Source of the DNA: Lates calcarifer
Lineage: Eukaryota > Chordata > Actinopteri > Centropomidae
DNA: 64,000 nucleotides
Direction of reading: 5' to 3'
Assembly: GCF_001640805.2 (NCBI RefSeq)
Contig: NC_066848.1
Coordinates: forward strand, 11,733,896 to 11,797,895
Of the stretch, positions 11,338 to 26,098 are shown piece after piece (within the stretch, counting starts at the first letter, position 1; the number at the start of each line of letters is the position of its first letter). A program made the translations under genes and the position numbers. Under the pieces are notes generated by a model, which was not told the DNA's origin, did not search any database, and saw nothing but the letters and a program-made list of their open reading frames with translations.

Positions 11338-14300
11338 AGTACATCCTCAAATTGTGAAGGCAAAGAGGTACTGAGTTTGAAGGTAGGCCTTAAAATACAT
11401 CCACATGTATCTGCAACTGATTCAAATGATGTCAAGTAGCCTATTGGAAGCTTCTAAAGCCACGGCATCATTTTCTGGAATTTTTCAAACTGTTTGAAGG
11501 TACAGTGAACAAAATTACTTGTGTTGTGCACAAAGTAGATGTCCTGACGTACTTGCCAAAACTATAGTTTGCTGACATGAAATTAGTGTTGTGGTTAAAA
11601 AGACTTTAAACTACTTCAACCAAATGTATGTAAACAATATTATATAATATAGATATGTATATAGCTACATAGAAGCCAGATTCACAGTATGTGTGAAATC
11701 TCCTGTAGCTCAGGCAGACAACAGTAAATAAGAGTTGGATGTCTCATTATCTGAACACCAAGCCATGACAGCTGCATTCATCCAAAATGCATTGTATCTA
11801 AAGGTTAAGAGTAGTTATGAGAAAAGTAATGTATTATTAAAATACCTTTCGGAGTGAAGTACCGTCTGATATATTTTCCTTGGTAATGAAAGCAGGATTC
11901 GGTGGAAATGTAATAATTTGGAGGCCCATTTCTTCAAGCCTTTATTCTCCCTCTCCCTCTTCAACAATTTATCTGGGGAGAGTGAAGAGCTCACAGCTAG
12001 CGAACAGACAGTAAACATTTTGTTATAGTCAGAACCATCTCTTATTACTGGTTTTTCATTAAAAAAGAAAGCCTTTCGAAGCATTCAAAGCATTTCGGCG
12101 GATGAAGATGCTTCACAATTTTCTCCCTCTCACCCTCTTTCTCTCCTCACTATACCTGAATCCTTTCTCTTTTTGATGCTGTTAAGGGAGTAATTGAGTG
12201 CAGAAAATGGCTTGGCTTATTTGGACTGAGTCTGATCCAGAAATGATTAAAGCTAAAGGGGTCTGAGGTATTCAAAGAGAGAGAATGACAGAAAGAATAT
12301 GGTTAATGCTTTTTTCTTTTTCCATTTTGTTGAGGAGAGAAGGAGACGGGAGGGGTGGTCAGGCTGAGCATCGAGCAGCCAGACAGGTTGGTGTTTGAGG
12401 GGACTTGGGGAGGGGATGGGGGGTGTGGGCGCACAGAATAGCCCCTACTCATACCCCTATTAAAAGCATCAGGATTGTCAGAGACAGTAAAAAGACAGGA
12501 AATCACTGTAAGAAATGAAGCTTCTTTTACCAATTACTGAATACCGAGTGCACACCTAGGAGCTCTTTGTCCTCTGTAGTACCAGTTCCCTGTCTCTCTA
12601 CCCCTTTCTCTCTCTCTTTCTCTTTTTTTTCTTCCTGCCTCTCTCGCTTTCTCCCCCTCTCCCTCTCTCTCTCACTGGCTTACAGCCTTTGAGTCAGATG
12701 CATTAGCACCAAGGCCTGGAGAAGAGGCAGCGTTTTCAAAGCCCAGTTGGACTCACTTCTAGCCTGTCGTTGTGGCTCCTTTTCAGGCTTTTATTCGCAG
12801 ACAGTAGGGGCAGGTCTGAAAGAGACGCCCTCAACCTCTCCACTCAAACATTTATCTCTCCCTATTTTCCCTTGCTACAGCAGAGATGATTAGCGAAGGG
12901 AGCCATTTACTGATCTGCAGCGCCTTTTCGTACAGCGTGTTAAAAAATAAAAAGGAAGCACATTCAGCTTGTCTGATTAACACACACCTACACACTCGCT
13001 CATTCAAACAGGAACACTCAAACAAACATGTAGCATGGGCACAGTATCACACAAATAGACACAAATCTGTATCTTTCAAACTGTGTAGCAGTTCTGGGTG
13101 ACAGCAGATTTTTTTTTTTTAAATAAAGTCTCTTTTATCTTATCAATAATTGATATGAGTGTGAGCCTTAGTGGAGTATCTGTCAGGTCACTGAAATTGA
13201 ATAGATGGGCTCTGTCGTGCCCTCTCACCCCAGCCGTGACCCTTGGGACCCATAAACACAGCGAAAACTGGCTCTCCATCTCACCTATTGACCAAGTCAG
13301 TTAATTACTTCCCAGTTAAAACAATACCAGATAGCTAATGTAGTCAGTAGAGACCATTTAATGCCTGTGGTTGTGTGGGGTTTGTAGCTTGTTCATGTGT
13401 GTAACAGCACAGCAGCACTCCAATATGAGTCCACGGGAGCCATCTTAACGCGCTTTCACATTATGGGTTTTGTGAGGATTGTTGCTGTGGATGCGGTTAT
13501 GGTGATAGCCACTGGTAATGGTGTCGTTAAAGAAGATATAGCTGCCAAATTAGAGGTTCACAGAGCATATTTGCCAGGGCTATAGCTGCTTTCAGGATCC
13601 ATAACGTTGTTAGTGAGTTTTCATAGACCACGCTGACGGATGCTGTCGGCTTGTTCGGGGTTTGCTCTTATCAAGACACATGAGGATATTATTATGTAAG
13701 ATTACTCATTTTGGAGAGATTTAACTCAGGGTCTGTTCCCTGGTAGCCGTTCCCTACACCCCAACCCCACCCCTGCCCCACACCAATCCCTTTACATCGT
13801 CCTCACCTCATCTGTCATCCCCACTTGCAGACAGCAAGGGGACACTTTTCAAATCACCCAGTGTTTTGCCACGAGCGTTGTTGTGATGCTAATAAGATTT
13901 TCATTTATTTAGAAATGTATTACTTCATTTTAGCTCCCTGCATGAGTACAGGTATTTTTAATGGTTTGATATTTTTAGCTTGGTGTTAATGTCAACCATC
14001 AGGAAGTTGCCAGAGTTGACAGCAAGGGTGTGTGTGTGTGTGTGCGCGCGTGTGGTGTGAGGCATCGCTGCTCTTTGGCAGCCATTTGCAAGGTTAATGT
14101 TGTAGAAAACAACATCCATCTCTCTGCCTCCCCCCTCTCAAAACAGTTTCATTAGTCCTAGCGCTCTGACCCCTCTTCTTATAGTGTTGTCAAATGTGAC
14201 ATGCATCATATTATCGCCGAGTGATGCAATCAATAAAATTTCAAAGTCTGTGCTGCTGCCAAGTTGCCCGGTCTGCTGTTCACAGCGCACATGTTTTTAA

Positions 14301-17300
14301 AACACTGGGTCAAATTGGCTCCGTATATATCGCCTGCCTGTGTCCCATTCATCCTGAGTTGGCTAATAAATAAGACAGGCTAAAGGCACTGACAATAATA
14401 TCAATAATAATAACAGAGTGAGTTTAGTTTGGGACCCTGTGATGAACGAAGCCTGCATGCTTTTGCACAGCTTTGTTTGGTGGTGACACATTGGCGTTGG
14501 TAGCAAGTGAGTCTCAGACAAACACTTTGATTCAGGGGATTACATTAATTAAACAAATATCCAACTGAATCAAGGCTGTGGTGCTCTCACTCTCACTTTA
14601 TCTTTACTGTTCATTATGTGGCTCATATTTAAGTCTTTTTGAACTGAGATAATGTGCAACCAGATGTCGAATTTACCCACCTTTTATAAAAAAGTTTCTA
14701 ATTATGACTAGAAAATATTATACCAGTAATGAGCTAATAACATACTATAACATTTATTTATGTTTATTTAATTATAAGACTGGCAGTAGATGGTGGTAGC
14801 TTGTGTATATTTACATAAGGATGAATTTTGAAATATACAGGGAGCAGTGATAAAAGAAGCTGTCTCTCCTTATAAGGTAATAACATTTCCTACTTTCAGC
14901 TATAGAGAAAACAAAGACTAGATGGATACTGGATTAAAGCCTTTGGCTTTTCTACGCTGAGGATTGTTTTAGGGTCCAGACTAGGTTAATCTGCGATATG
15001 GAGAATAGGTGGGAACAAAATAACTACTCACTATACAACAAACCATGATACCTTACATAAATTCACACCTGTATTATCACAAAAATCCTCGATAGTTGAT
15101 TTTTTTTTTTTTAATTGTTCCCACTAAGGAACTGTAGTATAAAACACTCAGTGAATCTTATTAATAGATATAGATTTATAAAAAGCACAAAAAGATCAGC
15201 AGTAGAACAAATTTAGTTTACTGAGCACCTCCCAACCACAAATACACTGTCCCTCGTGGTATGTCTTTTCTTTAGGCTTTGCCCGGCTGTTTTTCTTATT
15301 ACTACCATAAAGATTGTTATTTTAATGAACAGAAGTTTTTGTGATGAATGAAATGGTTTTTGCTAAAAAAAACAACATCAACAACAAAAGTAATATTAAA
15401 CAGAATATCTGTACAGAACAAAACCGGTCACAGTTGCAGCAAACTTTAGAGTTAAGCATCAGCGGTTAAGGTGAATAAAACCTGAGGATTTAAGAAATTA
15501 GATACATTCACAGTGCGCATTGACATACTGTAACCAGGGCCTTTATCATAATATCCATCTCTTTTAAGCCATTGGGCTTCAGTATACTGTCAGCTGATTT
15601 TTTTATTTCCAGCATGGACACTGTCAAAATATTGATGCCTCTGTTTTCTCTCTCTCTCACTGTGTGTGTGTGTATGTGTGTGTCAAATGTATTTTTTTAA
15701 ATGGACAAAACAATGGAGTGAAGGTCTCGTGTTCAACCAAAGTTAGAGTCTGACACATTCATAAAATGACCTGTGGGTAATCAGTAAGTAAAATAAGCTT
15801 AAGCCTGAGCTAACAGAAATGGACAAAAAAGCACTGATAAATTGCTGTGCTCATTGTGAATTCCATACTCAATTGTGGCATTTTCCAGGGTAAATGGAAT
15901 TGTACATTAAAGTCTGAATATGCCTGACTTTGGGGGAGTGATACATTTTATTTTCCCTCTTTTTCCCACAGATGTGGCCTGTGGAAGCCACAGTATTGCA
16001 GTGCTTTCAGTGAAAAGGCCATCTTTAGGACCTCTTGATCAATCTGTGACCTTTAAGTACATAGCCATCTCGTAAATAGGAGGGTGCGCTTACAGAGACT
16101 TCAAAAGCAAGGGGACCCGATAATTTCAAAATGGAGCGGTGTGGAGTGGCGCTGGTGGGGAGTCCATAAAAGCCTGCCTTGTTCTCCACACACCTCCTCT
16201 TTGCTCCACAACAGCCAGTTAGGGTAATAGCTCAAGGGAGAAAGGGGAAGGGGGTGGGGGTGGGTGGGGTGGATGGAGGGGGAGAAAAACAGGTAATTAC
16301 TGGTAATCATTGGTCGAGGAAGAGCTGATGATCACTACAGTATAACAGATTGTACTGTTCCCAGTTGAAAAACACTGAGGAGACCGGATGTGGTGCTGTC
16401 GGCAGGTAACGACTAGGAAATTAGTTGGTAACCTTAAACCCCCCCTGGCAATCATAGAGAAACTCTCTTTCCCTCTTCCTCTCCTTTTCTCTCTTTCTCT
16501 CTCATTGAGAGGAGTTATATAAATCTCAATGTTCCACTCAATAGGTACTGTATAAGTAGGGACTATGGGTCCTTTATTATATTACAATCTTTTTTATTTA
16601 GATTGGACATCAAGTAGAGGCAAGTAGCTGTGGTTCAACAAGGAGACAGGGTGATACAAACAGAAATATTAGAGTGAGAGGCAGAAGCACTTGGAGTTTG
16701 TACCTCAGTCTTGATTTTAAAGCCAAAATATATTCATGAAATACTTCTGTCTAATACCTGACAGAAATGTCTGTTTAGTTAAGATAATTCAGTTTGGCTT
16801 TGATTTAAACTGAAGCACTGAGTCAAATTCAGACTGTGTCCACTAGGCAATAAAAGCCCTAGAGTGAAATGTGTTTTTTTTTTTTTTTTTTAAATCCATA
16901 CCCTGCAACGAGATTCCCCTGTAATTCCCCTGCAAATAGCTTCAGTTTTCTGTGCCTGGCTGTCCAGCAACATTATCAATTTTCTGCTAAAACCATGTAC
17001 GTTAAACACAGACATACAACATTAATTAAATGAAAGTGCCTGTAACCATTTGGTAGAATGTGGCTCAACCTTTTCCAGAAATTACTGTGCATTGATTGCA
17101 ACCACTATTACTTTTTTCTACCCAAACAGCAAATTTTAGCCCCTTACGGTAATAGATGAGAGAATTGCAATGCAGTGGAGAGAGGCTAAGCAGGAGACAT
17201 ATTTGTAAAAGGTGTGACCTTTGTTTGGTCACACAAAAAGGAATGTATCATGCAAAGGAGCAAAAAATTAAATGTATATACTGATCATTTCCATTAAACC

Positions 17301-20300
17301 CAAACGATCCCATTTTTTGAATTATATTTGCCTCAGTTAGGTCTCAGATCTCTTGAAAACAGCTTATGCAATTAGAATCATCAATGCGTCTGTATTGTGG
17401 CGCAGAGTATCGCTTCTCTTTCAATGATTTCTTACACTGCCTCTCACATTCACAGTGATGAGCCACCAGAAGTGTAGACTTTAGCAGAGCCGGTGTCACA
17501 GGAAGACTTATTGATTTTGAGCAGTGTCTTCTTTGGGCTCGGTGTGACTAGACAGTGGCCTCATCACAGTGGGAGTCTTTAGTGGATCAATTGAGAGCAC
17601 TTGGACCGCTTGTACCTGTTTGTAACTGATAAGACAACACATCAGAGAACTGATAATGATTAGCTGAGGATAAACACAGCAAATGAGCATGCTGTGGGAG
17701 GAGAAAAGGAAGAAAAATATGGATTATCCATGTGTTTTTACAACACAAAATCAAGCTGTTGTACTATTTTGTTTCACTCACTTATTCACAATTGTTGATC
17801 CAATTAGACACTGATATATTTACCTGCAGACAAAGAACCACAATCAACAAGGAGAGCCTAAATCCTGGGGTTGAAAATTGCATTGCCACGCTTTCTTGGA
17901 ACTGCGTGACAAAGTCTACTAAGTGGCCATGTCGTGTGTGTCACTTAAGACTCATGAGATCATTGCAGTTTCATCCATGTCCCATAATGGTGACACGGTG
18001 AGCCCATATCCTGATCCTGCCCCAGTTGAAAGGGGAGTCATGAGATCATTCAGTCTTGACCTAGATGCTAAAGAACCTACCGGAGATGACCCTGCTACAT
18101 AGACACAAAAGTTATATTTAAAATGGAGGCACAGAACATTTGAATGAAGATGACCTTTTATTGGTTGTGATTTTTTTAAAGGGGTTTGTGAAACAAGGAG
18201 CCATAAAATATGAATGAAGTCAATGAGAGAGTGTTGCTTGAGGGCAGATGCCTCTCATGTTGACATGTCACACTGCTAACTGTTGTCATGGGAAGCCCGT
18301 CACTTAAAACAGGTCAGATCAAAATGTGCCGCTGGGAGTTGTGCCTTTCGTCAGTGCTGCCACACCAATGCAGGTGTAATTCTCGCTCTCAGTTTGTTTG
18401 CAAAATTACAGTATCACTAGCACATTACCCACACCCATGTGGTATCCTGTTTTTTTTGAAGTCCTGCATAGTTTTTGTCATGGCCATTCAAAAGGAATTA
18501 CCAATAACACAGCTAATAATAAAAGGCTTGTAATAGATACATAGGGGGTTTGTCATCTCGCTACAGTTTAATCTGGCCTGCAGGTACTCCGGCAGTGGAG
18601 GACAGGTAACGTGAGACTCAAAGATTCGCTGCATTAGTTCTGCTTAGCTAACCGTGAATGCTAATTGCAGGAAGAACAAACTGCTACTCTCCCCTCCTTT
18701 TCCTCTCTCCTCCCCCTTTGGCCAAAGGTACAGCCGGCCCGAGAAGCACAGAGAGTGTCATACAACTTTGCTTGGAGTGGGAACAAAGAAGGTTGTTCTG
18801 CAAGCGAGATTCAGTATGTGGAAGAGAAAACACAGTTGAATATACAGCCATTGATTTCCTTCATAGCCGTCATGTGGTCCTCATGGGCACTGTGAAAGCG
18901 TGTGAGGTGAGGATTTACTCGACAGCCGAACCGTACACTAACTCTTACCCACTCTTTTTCTTAAAGTTAAGGCATCAGTTTCAACTTTCCCATGTCATGT
19001 TAAATATTGTATGTTTATTAGCCATCTTTTAAGCAGTAGCCTTTGAAAGCCATATTTCCCTAAGATGAGTCAGTTATATCAAATAGACCAAATATCCGCT
19101 CAACATTTTACCCTCAGCAATTATTATTGTGCAGATGACATTGTCAAGGAACACAAATTTTAAAGTTCTATTAGCTGAAATTATTAAAACTATCACCATT
19201 GCTAGTATTGCGTGACAAAACAGCCTCAAATTAAATCATCTTTATTTCAGTACAAAGAGATCAGAGTGCAAAATCATACCAATCTCAGAAGTTCATAGGA
19301 GAGGGCTAAAATCCCCCAATTAAAAGAGTGTGTTCCATTCAGGGGAACCCAACCGTGACACGCCTTTGTGAGAAAACAAGACAATAAAAGAAAGAGGGCT
19401 AAGAATGGGAGAGTTAAATCCAGTGCTAATACTGATACTGATACTAATCTGTGGGCAAGGTCAAAGACCTGGTTAGACACCAGAGGCTAGAAAGGCTCAG
19501 AGGTGCTGGTCAGCCTGAGCCTCCAAAACCTGTGATCATTCTCTGAGGTTCTGACCTGGGCAAATGAGAGGCCACTGCCCTAGTGGCAACCGCTGTCTCC
19601 CATCAGTCTTCTATGCAGACATCTATAGGCTACCTGCAAGCCCTTGGGCGAGCGCTATCATATAGCCACTGTACCAAGCGCCCCTGTCTTTACCTTCCAG
19701 TGGAGATTTATTGTAATTAGAAGATTCCTTTACAAAAGCTTGGGATCAGCGTTTCTTCAAGGATCCCTGTGCGGTCCCATGGGGGACATCCTTTGATCCC
19801 GACCTTCGAACCCTAAGGGTTAAGCCTTCCCTTTGCAAATGAGTTTGACATGATGGGCCACTTCCTAATTGGCCAATTGCTCTGTGCTCTTTCTGGGTCC
19901 TGCTGGTTTAACAAGTGTCTGTTTTCCTTTGCACTCTCCAACGTCTTACCACATCAGTACTGATGGCTTTGAAGTGAGTCTTTTTCTATAGCATCTACCT
20001 TCATACACTTTGCTAAAGAAGTTTACAGAGTCAACATGCATGAATAAGTTTCAAATGGTAAAGCACTTACAACTAATATAAGATACAAATGCCTTGGGGC
20101 TCCTTTACAATCTTATATGAAAACAGAAAAGGCCATTGAATGTGTAGGGTCTCACAACTCAATTTGCAGTTTAAATTCAGTGTTGTGTATTGCATTGGGT
20201 GTCCCTCGTGTTTTTTCTTTTGTCTCTTTCACTCTACCTCCTACTGTGCCTTAGTCTGATAATGCTGAAGGCTATAGTGGCTCTTAAACCATCAGAGACA

Positions 20301-23300
20301 TTGGAAGAGAGGACTGGTGGTGTCGGGTCCCACCCTGCAGCATGTGGCTTGTAAGTTTCTGCCCTTCCCCACCCTCTATCTTTTTCCCAATCAGATTAGT
20401 TTGTCTAATAGTGAGAGGAAAGGTTGTTGCCAGTGGGCCCTGCAGGCTTGGAAGAACAGGTGGCCAAGTGCTGAAATGGTTTTTCTGCATTGATCTGGAA
20501 AAATGATGTGGCCGTCTGCATCCATGTCAGACTCCTAGATCACAAACATCTGAGAGTTGGTGCAGCTATATAAGATCAGAGAATCCACAACTTTGGAGCT
20601 GATCTCTTTTCTTTCTAACAATAAATAACATTCTTGATTGAATCACTCCACATAAATGAATTGTATCCTGCTCCCTTACGTCTTAACCAGAGTGAGGTTA
20701 AACTATTACCTGTACCTGTATTTCATTTATGTTATATATATATTTTAAATCTAACTGCAGACCGTTACTCAGATGGATTACCCGGTAACCTTTCCCGATG
20801 ACCTCTGTGGGGTTTGTTCACCTGCAGGACCATGGGAATCTCCCCTGCCAAAAGTTCCTCCTCCCCACAACACCGAGAACGTGTCTCACCAGCCGCCTAG
20901 CACCAAGACGGATTGTTTAGGGGCGCAGAATCAGTCAGGTCAGGGAATCCTCGGCCCCAGGCCTGGCTAATTACTTTCTAATGTGACGACGATTCTTTTG
21001 AAGAGCCGTTTTCTCGCTGACCAAATCTCTTTAAAAGCATCTTGGGGGTGCAAAGGGTGCCGAGAGGGAGTGCACTGTGGCAGGCCACACCAGGGCCAGA
21101 GGGGGGGCTCAGGTTACGTACTGCCTGCCGTGATGCATTGTTGGTGGGACGCCTCGGCTCCAGTGCTCCCCCTCCTCAACCACCACCACCTCCATCCTCC
21201 TCCTTTTCCTCCTCCTCCTCATCTCAGCACTGTCCCTCCAAGAGAGGCTGCTGCAGAGCCTCTGACACCAATCCAGAGGATGCACTCTGCACATGAAACC
21301 TTACACTCAACTAATGGTTGCAAATGTGTTTTCAAAGAAATCCCAGGTCTCCTGTATAAACCATAGACTCATACTGTTGGATGTGCATATGTACACACAC
21401 ACTCATGGTGCACAAATTGGGCACATTGGCAGACAGAATTAGGGACAGTTGGTGTTGCTGAACTATAAGATTTTAAAAAAGACATGGGACAGAAAACCTA
21501 AAATAGTTTATATTGAACTCTGTAATGTCATCATAATGGTACAACATTAACAGTGTACTAATAGTAACCAAAAATATCAGCAAATTAACAGAGTTGTCAT
21601 CAAGGAATTGCCTTTAGAAACTGCAGGTGGCTTGTGGCTTTGACTGACACTTCACACAGATTTCAGCAACCTCTTGCTTTCTTTCTCTCATTCCCTCAAA
21701 GACAATGTATTCCCTTCCAGGGGAGTGATCCCTAATTAGCTGTCAGGTGATAGTGTGCTGCTTTCATTGTGCTCCCCGCTGCTGCGCTGCAGGCTATGTG
21801 GTCAGCAGTCAGTCTTAGACTGAAGTGACAGATCATCTCTCTATACACCAGACCCCTGCAGCTGAAAGAGACCACTTGGTCCTTACAAAGAGATCCCAAC
21901 TTTCCATATTAAAAAGAGATCAATATCAAATCTCATAACAAACAGATCACCGACCCAGCAAAGACAAGAGGATCACTTGAGAATCCGTCTGTGCTCTCAC
22001 AAATAAAAACAAAAGCCAGTGAAATGTTTGTCTCCCGCCAATAGACGACTGATGACTGGATTCGGATCTGAATTATTTAGTGGCCCTTTGTATTTGTCAG
22101 TTTGTTCAATGTGGGCGATTTTAATGGAGAAAAGATACTTCTTATATCATGTTCCAACAGTCACTGAAACTGACAAAAGCTTTTGGAAAATCACAATCAC
22201 ATTTTGCCATATAAGTGCGAAAAATATCTATCCTTTCCTGTATCCCCCAATAAAAGCCATATCTTCTAACTTCGCAGTATATGGCAGACAGGTCATTCCT
22301 GATATAAAAGATATGATTTCTTCCTGTCTGTCTGTTAGTTTCACTGCAGGTCTCCTCCAGACAGTTCCAGTATCCACCCAGGCAGCAGAGGGACCTTGTT
22401 TGAAGGTCATGTCAGCACCGGGGCGTAAACGTTAGACCTTTTTGTGGTCAGGGTAAATGTACAAGGCCGCCCTGCGGGAGCACTCCTTCCCTCTCTTTAA
22501 TCGGCGCATAACAGGCCCTTGTAGAGCCAAACTGTCTGCGACACATCAGCACTTAGAAATAAAAACCCCTCAGCCAACCCTGCGACGGCTGCGGTTGGAA
22601 TACGCCAGCTGGATCATTTCAGAGGAACAGGTCTGCTAACTGAAAGCAAACGGGAAAGGGAAAATTCATTGCAAGACTGAGATGTCTTATCTTATTTATG
22701 TTTTTTCAAAATCTACCAATTCAGACTTTTAGATATACAATAATTATATGAAATAATATTATTATATATTAAAGAAAAAGACTCACAGATTTCCCTTGAT
22801 GATATTAATATGACAATTACGGAACTGCTGTACTGACTTTGTTGACACAGTGGCAGTGCAGCTGTATTTTATGGCACTATTGTTGTCCAGTAGTTATATG
22901 ATAAATGTACAGTTCTTTGTACATGTATTGTGAGCCTGGTCCCTAAATGACATCAGATTACTTTCTGGTTTTAAGCTTTTGTCTTTAAAAATAAATTGTG
23001 TAAAATCCTAAGTTGTTTTATAAATATATTTGTTCTATTTGTATCTTTATTTATATATTTATTTATTTATTTTGCTTTGTAATCTGGAATACATGTCCAA
23101 ACAATTTCAAAACTGCTCCCTCAACAGATTTTTTTCTCAATGCTCCAACATTTACCTCCTCCTAACATTCACTGTATACTCTGTAAATAAACAGTCTACA
23201 AAGTTAATGAGACAAAACACAGAATATACAGCCATCTCTCTGTCAGTGAGGCCAATCATTTGAAGGAGCCAAGAAAGCAAACTTAACAGTTCTGATGCTC

Positions 23301-25592
23301 CAGCCGAGAAACTTAATTTACCAATTTGCAGGAAGACAAGATGGCAGGAAACAAGCCAATTTGCCACGTGTGCAGCGCACAACAAACCCCAGCCTTGCTC
23401 CCCAGCCTCATGAGAGGTAATTATCCCTAAAAAAGAATGCCATGCTGTATTAAGATGTAGCCGCATCAAAACGAGGGAGACAGCCTCATTACAAGTAATT
23501 ATGAGGGAATTAGAAACATCATTTAACTAAACGAGCAAATAATGTCCAGGATATTGAAGAAGCTGCCTGCACTTCTGCCGACTGCTGCAAGTCCCATTAC
23601 AAAAATTGTAGGTCTTTAATAGAATAATGACATGCTTTATCTTCTCTGCCTCTCTCTCTTGAGAGGATCTTGGAGCGGAGGGAAGGGCTGAGGGAGAGAG
23701 GGGAGGATGTGAAAACAACTGTTGCAGAGCTCTCCGTCCTCCATGTGGTCTCACTCTTGAGTGTGTAGCATAAGGCCTTCAAGATAATCCCCCTATTATC
23801 CTTACAAATACAAAATGGAGAGCAGAAAATTGTATCTCACATCCATTATAGTGTCAAAGGTAATGCTAATGGACTTATCTCTAGAGTAATAGCTGAGTTC
23901 TCCACACGTACTGTAGCCTGTAATAGTTGGATGCATATTGGATGGGGAATGGGGCTTCAAAACAGGCAGTTCAAGAAATGGTTGGTAATTTAGCAATAAA
24001 GCATAATGCCATTTGGCCATGAAAGCCCTAATTCAAATTTTTGGTTAAACATTGTTCTTGCGGAGTTTAACATGGGGATGCAAAAGGCCAGCACTGTGGT
24101 TCAAATAATAATGCTGCTCATATTTGACTTTAAGTTGTAAACATCTGAATGCCTTGTTGATTCTGTCAGTCACAGTATCATGAGTCTAAGCAAATAAATT
24201 TTAATACTGAAACTCACTCTTAACTGAATAGACTTTATCCATATGCTGCTTTTGCTATTTCCCTTTGCCTTGTACAGTAGCATATTCTTCTCCTATTAAG
24301 GAGAAGGGGTATGGGCTGGGGAGAGATGTGGTGGTGGCGGTGGTGGTGGTGTGGCGGGGGGGCAAACACAATTTCCCTTCAGCTCCTTCATTTCCAGTTG
24401 ATATAAAACAGAATCATGAAAAATCACTTCTGGTCCAAGCTCTCCTTTTTAACCATTAACCCATAAATACAGAAGCTGGTTAAAGCCAGCGGATGACAGG
24501 GCCTGCCTCAAAAACCTTGTTACGCTTCCCTCAAATTCATTTAGGGAGCAAACAGGTCTTGAGAGTTGTCTGGCTTAATGCATTGCGATCGCTTTTAAAA
24601 CTCTTGTCTTGAGGCAGATCCGAGGCTCTGCATCTGCTCGTGGTGTTAAACCTCATAACCTCCCACTCTAATACGAAACCCATATACCCTCTTTAAATCA
24701 AATGGCTGTAAATATGTTGGGAGCTAGTTGAAAAGCCCTCATCCAAATAAATGATGAAGGGGTGGAACATGTAAAAAATGAGATCTTCATATATTAGAAG
24801 AGAACATTATGAATAAAAAAAACTAAAGTGATAGATAATGTTGTTGCAGCCTGTTTAAATTTAATAGACTCTCTATTAAGTTAGTTTTGATCTCCATCAT
24901 TTTATCTCAAGATGTAAAAGAGGTGATATCCGGGGGTTTTAGTATAATTCATTATGATCCTGTAAATATGCTCTAAAAACTATCCTGAGAATCAATTTCC
25001 CCAGTGCTCTCTGTCTTTGCCTCTCCCTCTCCGCACTGTGTGTAGCCCACAGTTTCCATTACTCCCATCATAAATTACACCACAGAGTGAATTACACTTG
25101 CTTTTCACCTTACCAGGCAGGTTTGATGAATCCTAAGGCACAACACATCATCTCAACAAATCTTCATCACCATGCCAGTCGCTGTCTCTTTGCAGTTTAA
25201 ACCACTTCAAATCATTTTCATTGCCTCGCTATTAAAATTTGTAATTCACACCTGCCATTGCAGTGATACATAGTTACATCGAACCCCCTCCTCTTACCTC
25301 CCACCTATTCCTCTCTTTCACTTTCTCACTCTGCCTCTTATTCTCTTCTTTGCTCGTCACCGCATCTCCACACATTTCTCTCTCTCCCTGGCTCTCTCTC
25401 TTCCTGTCTTGTAAATCAAACAACCTCAGGTGACAGGTCATGCAGATTTCCCACAAGTCAGCGGGGTGCAAACATCCATCCAAAAGAGCGGCGCATTGCC
25501 GTCACACCTGATGACATAATGACCACTTGGAAACTAATAAACAGCTTCATTCAACCAAAGCTATTGCTCCTTTTCATAAGCGTTGCGGTTCC

Positions 25593-25595
<3 letters not shown>

Positions 25596-25662
<67 letters not shown>

Positions 25663-25690
25663 GTCTCTCTCTTTTCTCTCCCTCTTCTAT
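25596..25690. repeat. (CT)n microsatellite
   Basis: Pure CT for about 58 bases, then interrupted CTGTCTCT units. It creates false Leu-Ser frames. Confidence 0.98.
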
Positions 25691-26048
25691 CTGTCACAAA
25701 TTCATCCTCCTGCACCTCACCTCTTCGCTGGTGCTGGAGTTACCCATAAATCACCGCTGTTGTCTAACGCTATCCATTTTCCCAGAAACACAGGGCGGCT
25801 GTTGCAGAAATTGGGTCAGGCATAATCTGCAGGGCAGCAGAGCCTGGCTCGTCATGATTCTGCTAGGTAATGTAGCCATTAGCACACAGTGAGAGATTGG
25901 TGGGATGGGTTGAAGGGGTTGGGTGGGTGGTGGTGGTAGTGTGTGTATGTGTGTGTGGGGGGGGTGGGGGGTCCCTTGTACATGATGTGACACCCAAGAA
26001 AAGCTGCCAAATGACACGGTTTTATCGCTCCCCATCAACCACGGGACA

Positions 26049-26049
<1 letters not shown>

Positions 26050-26096
<47 letters not shown>
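26050..26096. repeat. (TG)n microsatellite
   Basis: About 23 uninterrupted TG units; a shorter G/T-rich patch lies just before it at 25920-25970. Confidence 0.98.

Positions 26097-26098
<2 letters not shown>

Larger units (their letters stand above)
10577..11635 (-). mobile_element. Degenerate Tc1/mariner element, Sleeping Beauty-like family
   Basis: The left end reads TA-CAGTTGAAGTTGAAAG, followed by AGCCAAATACATTTAAACTC, a terminal repeat typical of Tc1-like elements of salmonids and other fish. The interior encodes a broken Tc1 transposase on the minus strand. The right end stops at CAAATGTATGTAAAC (about 11635) and then runs into unrelated AT-rich DNA, so the outer part of the right terminal repeat is lost and the element cannot be mobile. 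Exact right boundary is uncertain by about 10 bases. Confidence 0.93.

Noticed and set aside
22019..22435. 138-codon plus-strand frame
   Set aside because: Peptide looks random and includes frame-neutral AT-rich sequence; no support.
25519..25892. Frames of 76-121 codons with Leu-Ser runs
   Set aside because: Produced by the CT microsatellite; no homology and no splice context.
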